Below, in pieces: positions 14,095-23,312 of a stretch of DNA of 61,239 nt. Each line of letters opens with the position of its first letter. Position 1 is the first letter of the stretch. The position numbers were made by a program, and so were the translations under genes. The notes beneath the pieces are model-generated. The model saw only the letters and a program-made list of their open reading frames with translations, was not told the DNA's origin and ran no database searches. Origin of the DNA: Candidatus Nanopelagicales bacterium (GTDB lineage Bacteria; Actinomycetota; Actinomycetes; S36-B12); the NCBI GenBank assembly GCA_030836325.1, contig JAURQC010000006.1, forward strand, positions 1 to 61,239, given 5' to 3'.

Positions 14095-16347
14095 GTGATG
14101 CAGACAGGACTCTTTGCCGGGCGCGATCTCGTTCACGATCTCAACCCGTCGCAGCAGGCTGCTGTCGAACATCGCGGCGGACCTTTGCTGATCGTCGCCG
14201 GGGCTGGCTCGGGGAAGACCCGCGTACTTACTCGGCGCATTGCCCATCTCCTCGCTACCGGCGACGCAAACCCTGGTCAGATCCTTGCCATCACCTTCAC
14301 GAACAAGGCGGCCGCGGAGATGCGCGAGCGCGTGGCGGAGCTGGTCGGGCCTGCAGCACGTGCGATGACCGTCTCCACTTTCCACAGCGCATGCGTGCGC
14401 ATTCTGCGCAAAGAAGCCGGCCGACTCGGTATGTCTACCTCCTTCAGCATCTACGACCAAACCGATTCGCTGCGGCTGATGCAGATGGTGATTCGGGATC
14501 TGGACCTCGATCCCAAGCGATACCCACCGCGCTCGTTCCTCAGTCAAGTTTCATCGGCCAAGAACGAGTTGATTGACCACGAGTCCTACGCATCTCAGGC
14601 GAGCAACCATATGGAGCAAACGGTCGCCGAGGCCTACGCCGAATATCAACGTCGACTGGCTAGAGGCGGGGCCTTCGACTTTGACGACCTCATTGGTTCG
14701 ACTGTTGCTCTCCTTCAGCTTTTCCCTGATGTGGCCGAGCATTACCGACGACGCTTCCGTCACGTGCTCGTCGACGAGTATCAAGACACCAACCACGCGC
14801 AATACGTGCTCATTCGTGAACTCGTCGGACCAGATGACGATCCTTCGCTGCCACCGGCGAGCCTGTGCGTCGTCGGCGATGCCGATCAGTCGATCTATGC
14901 GTTCCGTGGAGCGACCATTCGCAATATCGAGGAGTTCGAGCGGGACTTTCCGAACGCGACGACCATCCTTCTCGAGCAGAACTATCGCTCGACCCAGAAC
15001 ATCCTCAGCGCTGCGAATGCGGTTATCTCTAATAACTCTGCACGCCGGGAGAAGCGATTGTGGACCGACGAAGGTTCCGGTGAACCGATCGTCGGATACG
15101 TCGGCGACGACGAACACGATGAAGCCTCGTTCGTTAGCGAGGAGATTGACCGGCTTGTTGACCAGAGCGGATATCGGCCGGGTGACGTCGCAGTGTTCTA
15201 CCGAACCAACGCACAGTCGCGGTCGGTCGAAGAGATCTTTATCCGGATGGGAATGCCGTACAAGGTTGTTGGCGGTGTTCGCTTCTATGAGCGGCGCGAG
15301 GTCCGCGATGCTCTCGCGTACCTGCGCTCCATCGCCAACCCCGGGGACGAGGTGTCGCTGCGCCGGATTTTGAATGTCCCCAAGAGGGGGATCGGTGATC
15401 GAGCGGAAGCTGCGGTCGAACAACTCGCCGAGCGCGAGCGCATCACCTTCGATGAGGCGCTTCATCGGGCTGAAGAGGCGCCCGGTCTCGCAACGCGTTC
15501 GCTCAATTCGATCAGGGCGTTCGTGGAGATGATGGATGCATTGCGCACGCTCAGCGAATCCGGTGCCGATGCACCGACGGTTCTGCAAGCCGTCCTAGAA
15601 CAAACCGGGTATGTACTTGAACTCCAGCAATCGCATGACCCGCAAGACGAGACACGCATCGAAAACCTGGCCGAACTCGAATCGGTAGCGCAGGAATTCG
15701 CAACAGCGAATGAGGACTCGACGCTCGTGGAGTTCCTCGAACAGATAGCCCTGGTGGCTGATTCCGATGAGATTCCCGACGATGACAATCACGGGGGAGT
15801 CGTCACCTTGATGACACTCCACACGGCCAAAGGCTTGGAGTTCCCGGTCGTGTTCCTCACTGGGATGGAGGACGGGATCTTCCCGCACATTCGCTCGTTG
15901 GGTGATTCCGGTGAGCTCGCGGAAGAACGCCGCCTCGCCTACGTGGGTCTCACCCGCGCTCGCCAGCGCTTGTATTTGACGCGCGCGGTTAGCAGATCGG
16001 CCTGGGGTACACCCGCGTACAACCCGCCGTCACGTTTCCTATCGGAGATTCCCGAGAATCTGCTCGAGTGGCGGCGCGAAGAACCCATCTCGCGCCCCAT
16101 CGGTTCTGGTGGATTCGGGTCGGCGCCGTCTTCTAGCAGCGCTGCAGTGAAGCTTGGTGACCGCGTCGTCGGGAAGGGGCCAGTCGTGTCACTCGAGGCG
16201 GGCGATCGCGTCACGCACAGCAAGTTCGGCCTCGGCACCGTCGTGTCAACCTCGGGTGTAGGAGACAAGGCCGATGCCACGATTGACTTCGGGTCGGCGG
16301 GAACCAAACGCCTTCTGCTGCGGTATGCGCCGGTTGAGAAACTTTGA
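14095..16347 (+). CDS. pcrA: ATP-dependent DNA helicase PcrA/UvrD
   Basis: 750 residues of superfamily 1A helicase. Motif I is G-A-G-S-G-K-T-R at about residue 40, motif II is V-D-E-Y-Q-D-T-N at about 223, motif III is G-D-A-D-Q-S-I-Y and motif IV contains Q-N-Y-R-S-T. Motif V is T-L-H-T-A-K-G-L-E-F and motif VI is V-G-L-T-R-A. After a Ser-rich linker the C-terminal 65 residues (G-D-R-V-T-H-S-K-F-G-L-G) form the Tudor-like domain of PcrA that binds RNA polymerase. The protein unwinds DNA 3'-to-5' in repair and at stalled replication or transcription complexes. Three start codons are close together; GTG 14095 has ideal spacing from a TAGGAT box. Confidence 0.93.
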   Translation: MMQTGLFAGRDLVHDLNPSQQAAVEHRGGPLLIVAGAGSGKTRVLTRRIAHLLATGDANPGQILAITFTNKAAAEMRERVAELVGPAARAMTVSTFHSACVRILRKEAGRLGMSTSFSIYDQTDSLRLMQMVIRDLDLDPKRYPPRSFLSQVSSAKNELIDHESYASQASNHMEQTVAEAYAEYQRRLARGGAFDFDDLIGSTVALLQLFPDVAEHYRRRFRHVLVDEYQDTNHAQYVLIRELVGPDDDPSLPPASLCVVGDADQSIYAFRGATIRNIEEFERDFPNATTILLEQNYRSTQNILSAANAVISNNSARREKRLWTDEGSGEPIVGYVGDDEHDEASFVSEEIDRLVDQSGYRPGDVAVFYRTNAQSRSVEEIFIRMGMPYKVVGGVRFYERREVRDALAYLRSIANPGDEVSLRRILNVPKRGIGDRAEAAVEQLAERERITFDEALHRAEEAPGLATRSLNSIRAFVEMMDALRTLSESGADAPTVLQAVLEQTGYVLELQQSHDPQDETRIENLAELESVAQEFATANEDSTLVEFLEQIALVADSDEIPDDDNHGGVVTLMTLHTAKGLEFPVVFLTGMEDGIFPHIRSLGDSGELAEERRLAYVGLTRARQRLYLTRAVSRSAWGTPAYNPPSRFLSEIPENLLEWRREEPISRPIGSGGFGSAPSSSSAAVKLGDRVVGKGPVVSLEAGDRVTHSKFGLGTVVSTSGVGDKADATIDFGSAGTKRLLLRYAPVEKL

Positions 16348-16375
16348 AATATGGCGAGCAATTGACGATCATCAC

Positions 16376-16410
16376 AATTCCGCAAGGAATTTTTGCCTTT
16401 TCTTTTTTTT
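16376..16410 (+). terminator. Intrinsic terminator with GCAA tetraloop after pcrA
   Basis: AATTCC and GGAATT form a 6-bp stem closed by a GCAA loop (16376-16391), followed by TTT, GCC and a long pyrimidine tract ending in eight T. It ends the helicase transcript before the transporter operon. A second weak pairing, TTTGCC with GGCAAA, spans the T-tract. Confidence 0.65.
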
Positions 16411-16476
16411 CGGGGCAAATAACGGCAGACTGCTGATGCTCAGTCAGGAACGCCCTGACGGAAAACAGGAGGCGAA

Positions 16477-17709
16477 ATGAATCGACGACTCGCCGTTGGG
16501 GCAAGTGCCCTGGCCGTGGCAGGACTCGTACTCGCTGGGTGCGCCGGAGGATCCGACGACGCTGCATCCGAGGAGACAACTGCCGAAGAAACCGCGGTGG
16601 AGGAGACGGCTGCTGAAGAGACCGCATCTGAGGAAGCCGCAGCCGACGAGGCAGCTGAGCCGGAGAACCCGATCGTATGCACTGCATCCTTCGGCGTCAT
16701 GGCTCCCTTGACAGGCGGAGCGGCCTCTATCGGACAGGAGCAGTTGAACTTCGCCAAGTTGGCGGTCGCAGACTTTAATGCTGCGAATCCTGCCGCGGAT
16801 TACTCGCTCATCGAGAGCGATACCCAACTCGACGCTGGCCAAGCCAGTACTCAGGCGACCGCACTGATCGCGGATGAGGGAATTGTGGGCGTTGTAGGTC
16901 CTGCCGGTTCCCAGGAAGTCGCGGCGGTCGGTCCTGCCTTCTCCGAGGCCAGCATGGCCTTTGTTTCTCCCTCCGCGACGAATCCTGATCTGACCAATGG
17001 CGACAACCCGACCTTCTACCGCGTCGTTCCCACCGATGCTGTGCAGGGACCCACGGATGCGGCGTTCATGGCGGAGGATCTCGGTGCTGACTCGGTAGTT
17101 GTCATCCAAGAAAAGACCGACTACGGCGTCGGAATCGGCGATTCCGTAGCGTCGGGTCTCGAAGAGGCTGGAGTTGCGGTTGAAGTCATCGCGGTTCCTG
17201 AGGACAAGAAGAGTTACGACGACGTGATTTCCAAAGTTGGAGATGATGTTGACGTGGTCTTCGTGACCTTCCAGATTGCGGCAAAGTCTGAGCAGGTAGC
17301 ACAGTCGCTGGTGAAGGCTGGCAAGGATGCCATCGTGTTTGGCTCTGACGGTTCGTTCTCGCCGGACTTCAAGACTCCGGGCTCTTACATCTCGGCATTT
17401 GCTCCGGATATCAACCAGGTCCCGGCAGCGGCTGATGTCGCTGCTCGGTTCACCGAGGAGTACGGGGAGTTCGGCACCTTCGGACCTCCGGTCTATGTTG
17501 CGACCCAGACTCTGCTTCAGGCAGCTCAGCGCGCCTGTGAAGGGGGCGATCTGAGTCGTGCCGGTGTTCTCAGCGAGATGCCCAACACGATGATCGCTGA
17601 CTCAATCCTTGGCGGCGATATCGCATTCGACGGTGCTGGAGATGTGAGCGGCGCCCGCTTCTACATCTTCCAGATTGACGATTCGGGTGCGCCAGCGCTC
17701 GTCAAGTAG
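16477..17709 (+). CDS. livK: Branched-chain-amino-acid-type ABC transporter, substrate-binding lipoprotein 1
   Basis: 410 residues. Lipoprotein signal peptide with L-A-G-C lipobox, cleavage before Cys22. Residues about 30-65 are an acidic low-complexity linker made of E-E-T-A units. The rest is a type I periplasmic-binding fold of the LivK family (start of the domain near V-C-T-A-S-F-G-V-M-A-P-L-T-G). The true ligand may be an amino acid or an aromatic/organic acid, since this family is broad. An AGGAGG site precedes ATG 16477. A strong stem-loop follows the stop and separates this gene from the permease genes. Confidence 0.88.
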   Translation: MNRRLAVGASALAVAGLVLAGCAGGSDDAASEETTAEETAVEETAAEETASEEAAADEAAEPENPIVCTASFGVMAPLTGGAASIGQEQLNFAKLAVADFNAANPAADYSLIESDTQLDAGQASTQATALIADEGIVGVVGPAGSQEVAAVGPAFSEASMAFVSPSATNPDLTNGDNPTFYRVVPTDAVQGPTDAAFMAEDLGADSVVVIQEKTDYGVGIGDSVASGLEEAGVAVEVIAVPEDKKSYDDVISKVGDDVDVVFVTFQIAAKSEQVAQSLVKAGKDAIVFGSDGSFSPDFKTPGSYISAFAPDINQVPAAADVAARFTEEYGEFGTFGPPVYVATQTLLQAAQRACEGGDLSRAGVLSEMPNTMIADSILGGDIAFDGAGDVSGARFYIFQIDDSGAPALVK

Positions 17710-17717
17710 TGAACGAC

Positions 17718-17752
17718 GGTGGGGTGGCGCGCCATTGGTGCGCCACCCCACC
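17718..17752 (+). terminator. Strong stem-loop between binding protein and permease genes
   Basis: A perfect 13-bp stem pairs 17718-17730 (GGTGGGGTGGCGC) with 17740-17752 (GCGCCACCCCACC) across a 9-nt loop, 8 nt after the binding-protein stop. No long T-run follows. Such hairpins typically allow partial read-through and protect the upstream message, which would raise the amount of binding protein over permease. Confidence 0.7.
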
Positions 17753-17811
17753 TTCCCTTCGCGGTGCACTCCGCGCCTTTGCAAGAGTCTCTACCGAGGA
17801 AGTGAGGTGAA

Positions 17812-18729
17812 GTGGAGTACTTCGGCGAGCAACTCGTCAATGGGATAATCGTTGGCGGGGTCTATGCACTTATCGCTCTCGGTTACACGCTGATCTACGG
17901 CGTTCTCCAATTTCTTAACCTTGCGCACGGTGAGCTCTACATGATGGGCGCCTTCTTCGGGTTCTTCGCGATGGTGGCGGTCGGTGGACCTAGTGCGGCG
18001 GTGGTTCCTACCTGGCTGATGATCATCATCATGTTCCTCGTCGCCATGGGCGGCGGGGCCGGACTCGGTGTCGCGGTCGAACGCTTCGCGTATCGACCCC
18101 TTCGAAAGTCACGCAGACTCGCCGCACTTATCTCTGCCTTGGGTGTCTCCCTTTTCTTGCAGAGCGCTGCCCTGTTGCTTTTCGGTGCCAGGGTTCGCCT
18201 CTACGACACCGGGCAGTTCATAAACCTCAGGAGTGGCTTCAGCATCGGCTCCATCCGTATTGACATCACCGAGATCATGGTGGTGGTTGGTTCGCTTCTC
18301 CTCATGGCGATCCTGTGGTTCTTGGTCAATCGGACCCAACTCGGGCGTTCGATGCGGGCCGTTGCCGTCGATCAGGATGCGGCCGTCATGAACGGCATAG
18401 ATGTTGACCGCGTCATCACCATTACTTTCGCCTTGGCCAGCGGCCTTGCGGGCGCGGCGGGCGTCATGTCCGGTCTGCTGCTATTTCCGGTGGACCAGTA
18501 CATGGGCATCTTCGCCGGCTTGAAGGGCTTCACTGCAGCCGTGGTAGGCGGAATCGGATCGGTGCCCGGAGCAATGATCGGTGGCTTCATCATCGGTATT
18601 GTCGAAGCGATGGCGACGGGATACCTGAATCCGACATACGCCGACTTCATTGCCTTCCTCATTCTGGTCCTGGTCTTGCTGATCCGTCCCACTGGAATTC
18701 TCGGCAAGAAGAACCTGGCCAAGGTGTGA
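17812..18729 (+). CDS. livH: LivH-type ABC transporter permease 1
   Basis: 305 residues from GTG 17812 (GAGG 5 nt upstream). The opening G-I-I-V-G-G-V-Y-A-L-I-A-L-G-Y-T-L-I-Y-G and N-L-A-H-G are the classic LivH pattern; about eight membrane spans are visible. The E-A-M-A-T-G-Y region near 262 and the C-terminal L-I-R-P-T-G-I-L-G-K are also family motifs. With LivM it forms the membrane channel of the importer. It is one base from livM. Confidence 0.92.
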   Translation: MEYFGEQLVNGIIVGGVYALIALGYTLIYGVLQFLNLAHGELYMMGAFFGFFAMVAVGGPSAAVVPTWLMIIIMFLVAMGGGAGLGVAVERFAYRPLRKSRRLAALISALGVSLFLQSAALLLFGARVRLYDTGQFINLRSGFSIGSIRIDITEIMVVVGSLLLMAILWFLVNRTQLGRSMRAVAVDQDAAVMNGIDVDRVITITFALASGLAGAAGVMSGLLLFPVDQYMGIFAGLKGFTAAVVGGIGSVPGAMIGGFIIGIVEAMATGYLNPTYADFIAFLILVLVLLIRPTGILGKKNLAKV

Positions 18730-18730
18730 C

Positions 18731-20212
18731 ATGAGTGAGAAGCAAACCGGGAACAAGCCGGAAGCCTCGGGCGAATCCAGCCTGGGTATCGGTACCGATG
18801 AGTGGGTTGCGCAGCACGAGCAGCGACTGAATCAGACGAGCGGTCCCTTCGCGGCGCTGGGACAGCGATGGCTTCGACTTCCCCGGGGCATCCAGTGGCT
18901 AGTGCCCCTCTCAATCGCCATCATGATTCCCTTTTTGACGAGCAATGACTACATAATTCGAATCGGCGTCAACCTCGGTCTTTTCCTGATGCTTGTCATC
19001 GGTCTCAATCTGACGGTTGGATACGCAGGGCTTTTGGATCTCGGCTTCGTCGCCTTCTACGGATTCGGCGCGTACATGTACGCGTTCGTCGCCAGTCCCC
19101 AATTCGGGATCCATTGGCCCACGTGGCTAGCGATCCCAATGGTCATTGGGGTCACTGCCTTGTTTGGGCTGGCGTTGGGAACCCCATCTCGAAGACTCAG
19201 CGGTGATTACCTCGCGATCGCCACGTTGTTCTTTGGTCAGATGTTCTTGGTTCTCGCGGTTTCCTCGGACGCTGTTCAGTTTCCTTGGATGAGTGAGCCG
19301 ATTGATGTGACCGGTGGCGCGAATGGCATCACGAATGTGGACCCGTTCAGCTTCTTCGGGTTCACGTTTTCCTCGATGACGTCGTACTACTTCCTACTGC
19401 TTGGTCTGATCGCAATTGGTGTTTTCGCGACCCTGCGAATCCACAACTCTCGGCATGGGCTCGCGTGGCGGGCGATGGGCGAAGACGCTCTCGCGGCACA
19501 GCACATGACGATCCCCCCGGTGCGAATGAAATTGCTGGCTTTTACCGTTGGAGCAGCGGTCGCCGGGCTGGCCGGAAGCATCTTCGCCTCCGTTCAGCTT
19601 GGGGTTTTCCCGAGCACGTTCAAGTTGCCGCTTCTGATCATGCTCTACGCGGCATTGATCTTGGGCGGTCTGGGCAGCGTCCCGGGTCTGGTTATCGGCG
19701 CGATCATCATGGTTGTGCTGCCTGAGGTTCTCCGCTTCCCGGACTACAGCAACTGGTTGTTCTTCATCGTTCTGATTGTCGCCGTCGTCACTACGTTGAA
19801 GTCTTGGAAGTTGATTGCCGCCGTCTTCGGTTCGATGATCGCCGTTGGATTTATCGCTAACGGAATCTTCCTCGCTCTCGGAGTGCCATACCTGACCACG
19901 TCCGAGTGGACCGAGGGCCCTCTCGCGCCGATCCTCGGCGCCTGGGTGTTCGTGCCCGAGGATCGTCTCCTGTACGGGAATATCGCTTTCGTTGTCCTGG
20001 TCGTCGCCATCGCTTGGATGACCACACGCAGTAGGCGAACCCGGCTCATTGCACTTCCCTTTGTGCTCTGGCTCGCAGTGTTCACGTGGGAGGTGCGACT
20101 GCTTCTTGAACCGAGCGTGACGCGCCAGCTCTTGATCGGAGCGCTCCTGATCGTGTTGATGGCGGCTAGGCCGCAGGGCCTGTTCGGAAAACCGCGGGTG
20201 GAGGTCCTATGA
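18731..20212 (+). CDS. livM: LivM-type ABC transporter permease 1, extended
   Basis: 493 residues, about 150 longer than a typical LivM. The N-terminus has a 55-residue polar cytoplasmic extension. The LivM core (G-L-N-L-T-V-G-Y-A-G-L-L-D-L-G) covers about 75-370. Around three extra spans follow at the C-terminus, before the usual ending A-R-P-Q-G-L-F-G-K. The extra spans are inserted before that ending, so it is not a simple fusion. The stop overlaps the livG start by 4 nt. Confidence 0.9.
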   Translation: MSEKQTGNKPEASGESSLGIGTDEWVAQHEQRLNQTSGPFAALGQRWLRLPRGIQWLVPLSIAIMIPFLTSNDYIIRIGVNLGLFLMLVIGLNLTVGYAGLLDLGFVAFYGFGAYMYAFVASPQFGIHWPTWLAIPMVIGVTALFGLALGTPSRRLSGDYLAIATLFFGQMFLVLAVSSDAVQFPWMSEPIDVTGGANGITNVDPFSFFGFTFSSMTSYYFLLLGLIAIGVFATLRIHNSRHGLAWRAMGEDALAAQHMTIPPVRMKLLAFTVGAAVAGLAGSIFASVQLGVFPSTFKLPLLIMLYAALILGGLGSVPGLVIGAIIMVVLPEVLRFPDYSNWLFFIVLIVAVVTTLKSWKLIAAVFGSMIAVGFIANGIFLALGVPYLTTSEWTEGPLAPILGAWVFVPEDRLLYGNIAFVVLVVAIAWMTTRSRRTRLIALPFVLWLAVFTWEVRLLLEPSVTRQLLIGALLIVLMAARPQGLFGKPRVEVL

Positions 20213-21000
20213 CCGAGCCCGCACTGAGCCTTCGAGGTGTCACAAAGCGGTTCGGTGGCCTCACCAGTTTGGACGATTTCTCCCTCGACGTGGAACCCGC
20301 AGAGATTGTCAGCGTCATCGGCCCCAACGGTGCAGGCAAAACCACTTTGTTCAACGTCATTACCGGCGTCTACACCCCAGATGAGGGACGGGTGTTCTTG
20401 CACGGCGAGGACGTCACCGGTCTGCCTCCCGAGAAAGTCGCCCGCCAAGGCATCGCCCGTACGTTCCAGAACGTTCGATTGTTCTTGAACCTGACAGTCC
20501 GGGAGAACATCAAGGCGGCGATGTTCGGCAGAACCAAGGCATCGTTACTGGGATCTATCGTCGGCTCGCCTCTGGCCAGGCGCGAGGAGGAGGAAAAGGA
20601 AGAGCGGGTTCTAGAAGTCCTGGACTTCTTTGGGACGCGGTTGCAGGGATATCGACTCGATCAACCTGCCTACTCGCTTTCTTATGCGAATCGTCGGCGG
20701 CTCGAAATCGCACGAGCCATGGCGACGGGCGCGAGCGTTCTACTCCTCGACGAACCAGCCGCGGGTATGAACCCGGCGGAGACCAAGGAAATCGCCCAGA
20801 TCATTCGGCGTCTACGGGATGATCGCGGCTACACGATTGTGGTGATCGAGCACGACATGCACGTCGTCGAAGGCATAAGCGATCGTGTCGTCGCCCTCGA
20901 CCACGGTGTGCAGATCGCGGCCGGCTCCTTCGACGAGGTTGCGACCTCGCCTGCGGTAATCGAGGCCTACCTCGGCAAGGGCGCGGCGGTCACCAAATGA
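20209..21000 (+). CDS. livG: LivG-type ABC transporter ATPase 1
   Basis: 263 residues. Walker A is G-P-N-G-A-G-K-T-T near residue 40 and Walker B is V-L-L-L-D-E-P. The signature loop reads L-S-Y-A-N-R-R-R-L-E-I-A-R, where relatives usually have L-S-Y-G-Q; the Gly to Ala change is unusual, although the partner ATPase has a standard loop. LivG and LivF form the two-ATPase motor of the importer. Both ends overlap neighbours by 4 nt. Confidence 0.92.
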   Translation: MTEPALSLRGVTKRFGGLTSLDDFSLDVEPAEIVSVIGPNGAGKTTLFNVITGVYTPDEGRVFLHGEDVTGLPPEKVARQGIARTFQNVRLFLNLTVRENIKAAMFGRTKASLLGSIVGSPLARREEEEKEERVLEVLDFFGTRLQGYRLDQPAYSLSYANRRRLEIARAMATGASVLLLDEPAAGMNPAETKEIAQIIRRLRDDRGYTIVVIEHDMHVVEGISDRVVALDHGVQIAAGSFDEVATSPAVIEAYLGKGAAVTK

Positions 21001-21710
21001 CGCAAACACCCCTCATCGAACTGCGTGATGTCAACACGTACTACGGGCAGATTCACATTCTTCAGGGCGTCAACTTGAAGGTCTATCCGGGGGAATTCGT
21101 TGCACTGCTCGGCGGCAACGCCTGCGGGAAGTCCACGACCCTGAAGACGTGTCTGGGGCTTGTGGTCCCGACCTCGGGTTTGGTGTTGATCAAGGGAGAG
21201 GATGTGACCTCCATGCGCACCGCCGATCGCATCACTCGAGGGGTCGCGGTAGTACCGGAGAATCGCCGCCTATTTGGTCCGATGACAGTTATGGAGAATC
21301 TGCAGCTTGGTGCTTTCACTCGCAAGAACGTGCCGAAGGAAGACTTCGACTATGTATTCGATCTCTTCCCGAGGGTCGCAGAACGTCGTGACCAACTCGC
21401 TGGAACTCTATCCGGCGGTGAGCAGCAGATGGTTGCCGTGGCCCGAGCGCTGATGGCCAAGCCGTCTCTGTTGCTCATGGACGAACCCTCGATGGGGCTG
21501 TCGCCGAAACTAGTGGAGCAGTCCTTTGAGATGATCGCGCGGTTGCACGAGTCGGGCGTTTCGATGTTGGTCGTGGAGCAGAATGCAAATATGGCACTGT
21601 CCGTTGCCGATCGAGGCTATGTGCTCCAGACGGGTCGAATCGTGCTGGAGGGACCGGCCAAGGACTTGGCTGAAGACGAGGAACTGAGGAGGGCTTACCT
21701 TGGCCGCTAG
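20997..21710 (+). CDS. livF: LivF-type ABC transporter ATPase 1
   Basis: 237 residues. The Walker A motif reads G-G-N-A-C-G-K-S-T, still within the G-x4-G-K-S rule but different from the usual G-A-N-G-A-G-K. The signature L-S-G-G-E-Q-Q-M and Walker B L-L-L-M-D-E-P-S-M-G-L are standard. The start overlaps livG by 4 nt and the end overlaps the aminotransferase gene by 11 nt. Confidence 0.92.
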   Translation: MTQTPLIELRDVNTYYGQIHILQGVNLKVYPGEFVALLGGNACGKSTTLKTCLGLVVPTSGLVLIKGEDVTSMRTADRITRGVAVVPENRRLFGPMTVMENLQLGAFTRKNVPKEDFDYVFDLFPRVAERRDQLAGTLSGGEQQMVAVARALMAKPSLLLMDEPSMGLSPKLVEQSFEMIARLHESGVSMLVVEQNANMALSVADRGYVLQTGRIVLEGPAKDLAEDEELRRAYLGR

Positions 21711-22854
21711 TAGTCCGTTGGACGTCCAGTCTTACCGGGAACGTTTCCCAATTTTCCGCGAGCGGAACTATGTCAACTCCTGCTCACAGGGTGCGCTGGC
21801 TGATGAGGTCCGTCAGGCCTACAACGTCTACCTGGACGGCCTCGAGGAATTTGGGTCGCTGTGGGAGACGTGGGTTGGAATCCAAGAGCAGGTGCGATCC
21901 AGGCTTGCCACCACATTTTCCTGTGACGCTTCCGAAGTAGCCGTGACGAGTTGCGCGTCGGCCGCCGTCAGTTCGATCGCGTCCTGTTTCGACTTCTCCG
22001 GCCGGCGGAACACGATCGTGACAACGTCGCTGGAGTTCCCCACTATCGGACAGATTTGGCATGCGCAGGAACGTCGTGGCGCCCGGGTTATCCATGTTCC
22101 AGCTGAAGATGACAATCAGTTGTCAGTGGATCGACTCATGTCCGCCGTTGATGACTCGACCGCACTCATCTCAGTGACACATATTTGTTACCGCAATGGA
22201 GCGATGACCCCCATCGCGGAAATCGTAGAAGCCGCCCATGAACGCGGAGTCCCGGTTCTGGTCGACGCGTACCAGTCAGTTGGTGCGGTGCCGATCAACT
22301 TCCGTGAACTAGGAGCTGATTTTCTCGTCGGCGGCGTCCTGAAATACATGCTGTCCAGCCCTGGCGTTGGCTTTGCGTTGGTGAACGCAGAGACCACGTC
22401 TGAATTCGTCCCCACAACAACTGGGTGGTTTGCGGCCCGCGACATTTTTGCGATGGACATTTACGACTTCGACCCAGCGAAGGATGCGCGCCGATTCGAA
22501 TCGGGCACTCCGGTGGTTCCGAGTCTGTACGCCGCCGATGCGGGCCTGCGCTTATTGAACGAGGTGGGGGTCGACAGAGCCTGGTCGGCATCGTCGGTGC
22601 TTCACGATCAGTTGCGGTCAGGTATTGAGAGCCTCAATGGAGTGGTCGTGACACCGCGTGGAATGCACGGCCCAATGATCGCGGTTGCGGCGGTCGATGA
22701 CCACGCCCTCGTCGACGCCATGGGAGCCGATGGCGTGGTGGTGTCATGTCGAGACGGGAACGTGCGCATCAGCCCGCACTTCTACAACGACGCACAAGAC
22801 ATGGAACGAGTTCTGGAATCGCTGGCCCGCCACAAGCACCTGCTGGCAGGATGA
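21700..22854 (+). CDS. Class V PLP-dependent aminotransferase family enzyme
   Basis: 384 residues from TTG 21700, supported by a GAGGAGGG site 6 nt upstream inside livF. The PLP lysine is Lys215 (G-G-V-L-K-Y-M) and the ring-binding Asp is Asp189 (V-D-A-Y-Q-S). The fold group includes cysteine desulfurases, isopenicillin N epimerase-like proteins and kynureninase. I cannot decide the reaction; there is no obvious desulfurase cysteine loop. Its translation-coupled place at the end of a transporter operon suggests that it acts on the imported compound. Confidence 0.82.
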   Translation: MAASSPLDVQSYRERFPIFRERNYVNSCSQGALADEVRQAYNVYLDGLEEFGSLWETWVGIQEQVRSRLATTFSCDASEVAVTSCASAAVSSIASCFDFSGRRNTIVTTSLEFPTIGQIWHAQERRGARVIHVPAEDDNQLSVDRLMSAVDDSTALISVTHICYRNGAMTPIAEIVEAAHERGVPVLVDAYQSVGAVPINFRELGADFLVGGVLKYMLSSPGVGFALVNAETTSEFVPTTTGWFAARDIFAMDIYDFDPAKDARRFESGTPVVPSLYAADAGLRLLNEVGVDRAWSASSVLHDQLRSGIESLNGVVVTPRGMHGPMIAVAAVDDHALVDAMGADGVVVSCRDGNVRISPHFYNDAQDMERVLESLARHKHLLAG

Positions 22855-22858
22855 CGAA

Positions 22859-23290
22859 TTAGCCGAAGTCGGTCGTCAATGTGATCTCCGCGCTGGAGTA
22901 GAGCTTGGACACTGGGCATGTCTCCTTGGCGCGCTGAGCCATAGTCTCGAGATTTTCGGAAGCGATCCCCGGGGCTTCTCCACGAACGGTGAGCTCCACC
23001 TTCGTGATCCAAAAGCCGTCTTCCTTCGCCTCGAGGTGTACAACCGCATCGGTCTGGATGCTTACGCTGTCCGCATCACCCCCAGATTCCTCGATCATGT
23101 TGGCAAGCGACATCGAGAAGCATCCGGCCAGTGCTGCTCCTAGCATCTGCTCGGGGTTAGTCCCCTGCTCTTCTTCAACCCGGGCCTTGAGGGTGTATCC
23201 GATGGATGGACCGGAGCGACCAAGTTGCATAGTTCCGCTCCCGGAGGGAACACTTCCGGACCATTGTGCGTTCGCGTGGTGTCGACTCAT
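22859..23290 (-). CDS. OsmC/Ohr-family peroxiredoxin-like protein
   Basis: 143 residues. The two catalytic cysteines are present: Cys57 in A-G-C-F-S-M and Cys125 in E-T-C-P-V-S-K. The opening H-H-A-N-A-Q-W-S-G matches the OsmC subgroup. The enzyme reduces organic hydroperoxides. The gene is convergent with the aminotransferase and has no ribosome-binding site; TAGGCT lies exactly 6 nt before its ATG, so it is probably leaderless. Confidence 0.88.
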   Translation of the reverse strand: MSRHHANAQWSGSVPSGSGTMQLGRSGPSIGYTLKARVEEEQGTNPEQMLGAALAGCFSMSLANMIEESGGDADSVSIQTDAVVHLEAKEDGFWITKVELTVRGEAPGIASENLETMAQRAKETCPVSKLYSSAEITLTTDFG

Positions 23291-23296
23291 GCCAGG

Positions 23297-23306
23297 AGCC
23301 TAGAGT
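23297..23306. promoter_or_regulatory. Overlapping divergent -10 boxes (osmC / bicupin)
   Basis: On the minus strand TAGGCT (23302-23297) is 6 nt before the OsmC start; on the plus strand TAGAGT (23301-23306) is 6 nt before the bicupin start. The two boxes share positions 23301-23302, so RNA polymerase can open only one of them at a time. Confidence 0.55.
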
Positions 23307-23312
23307 GCTTGC

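Noticed and set aside
14551..15588. 345-codon minus-strand frame inside pcrA
   Set aside because: It is opposite the conserved helicase motifs; compositional shadow.
21186..21193. TTGATCAA inside livF as a further GntR operator
   Set aside because: It is mid-gene, matches only the short core and is best explained by chance.
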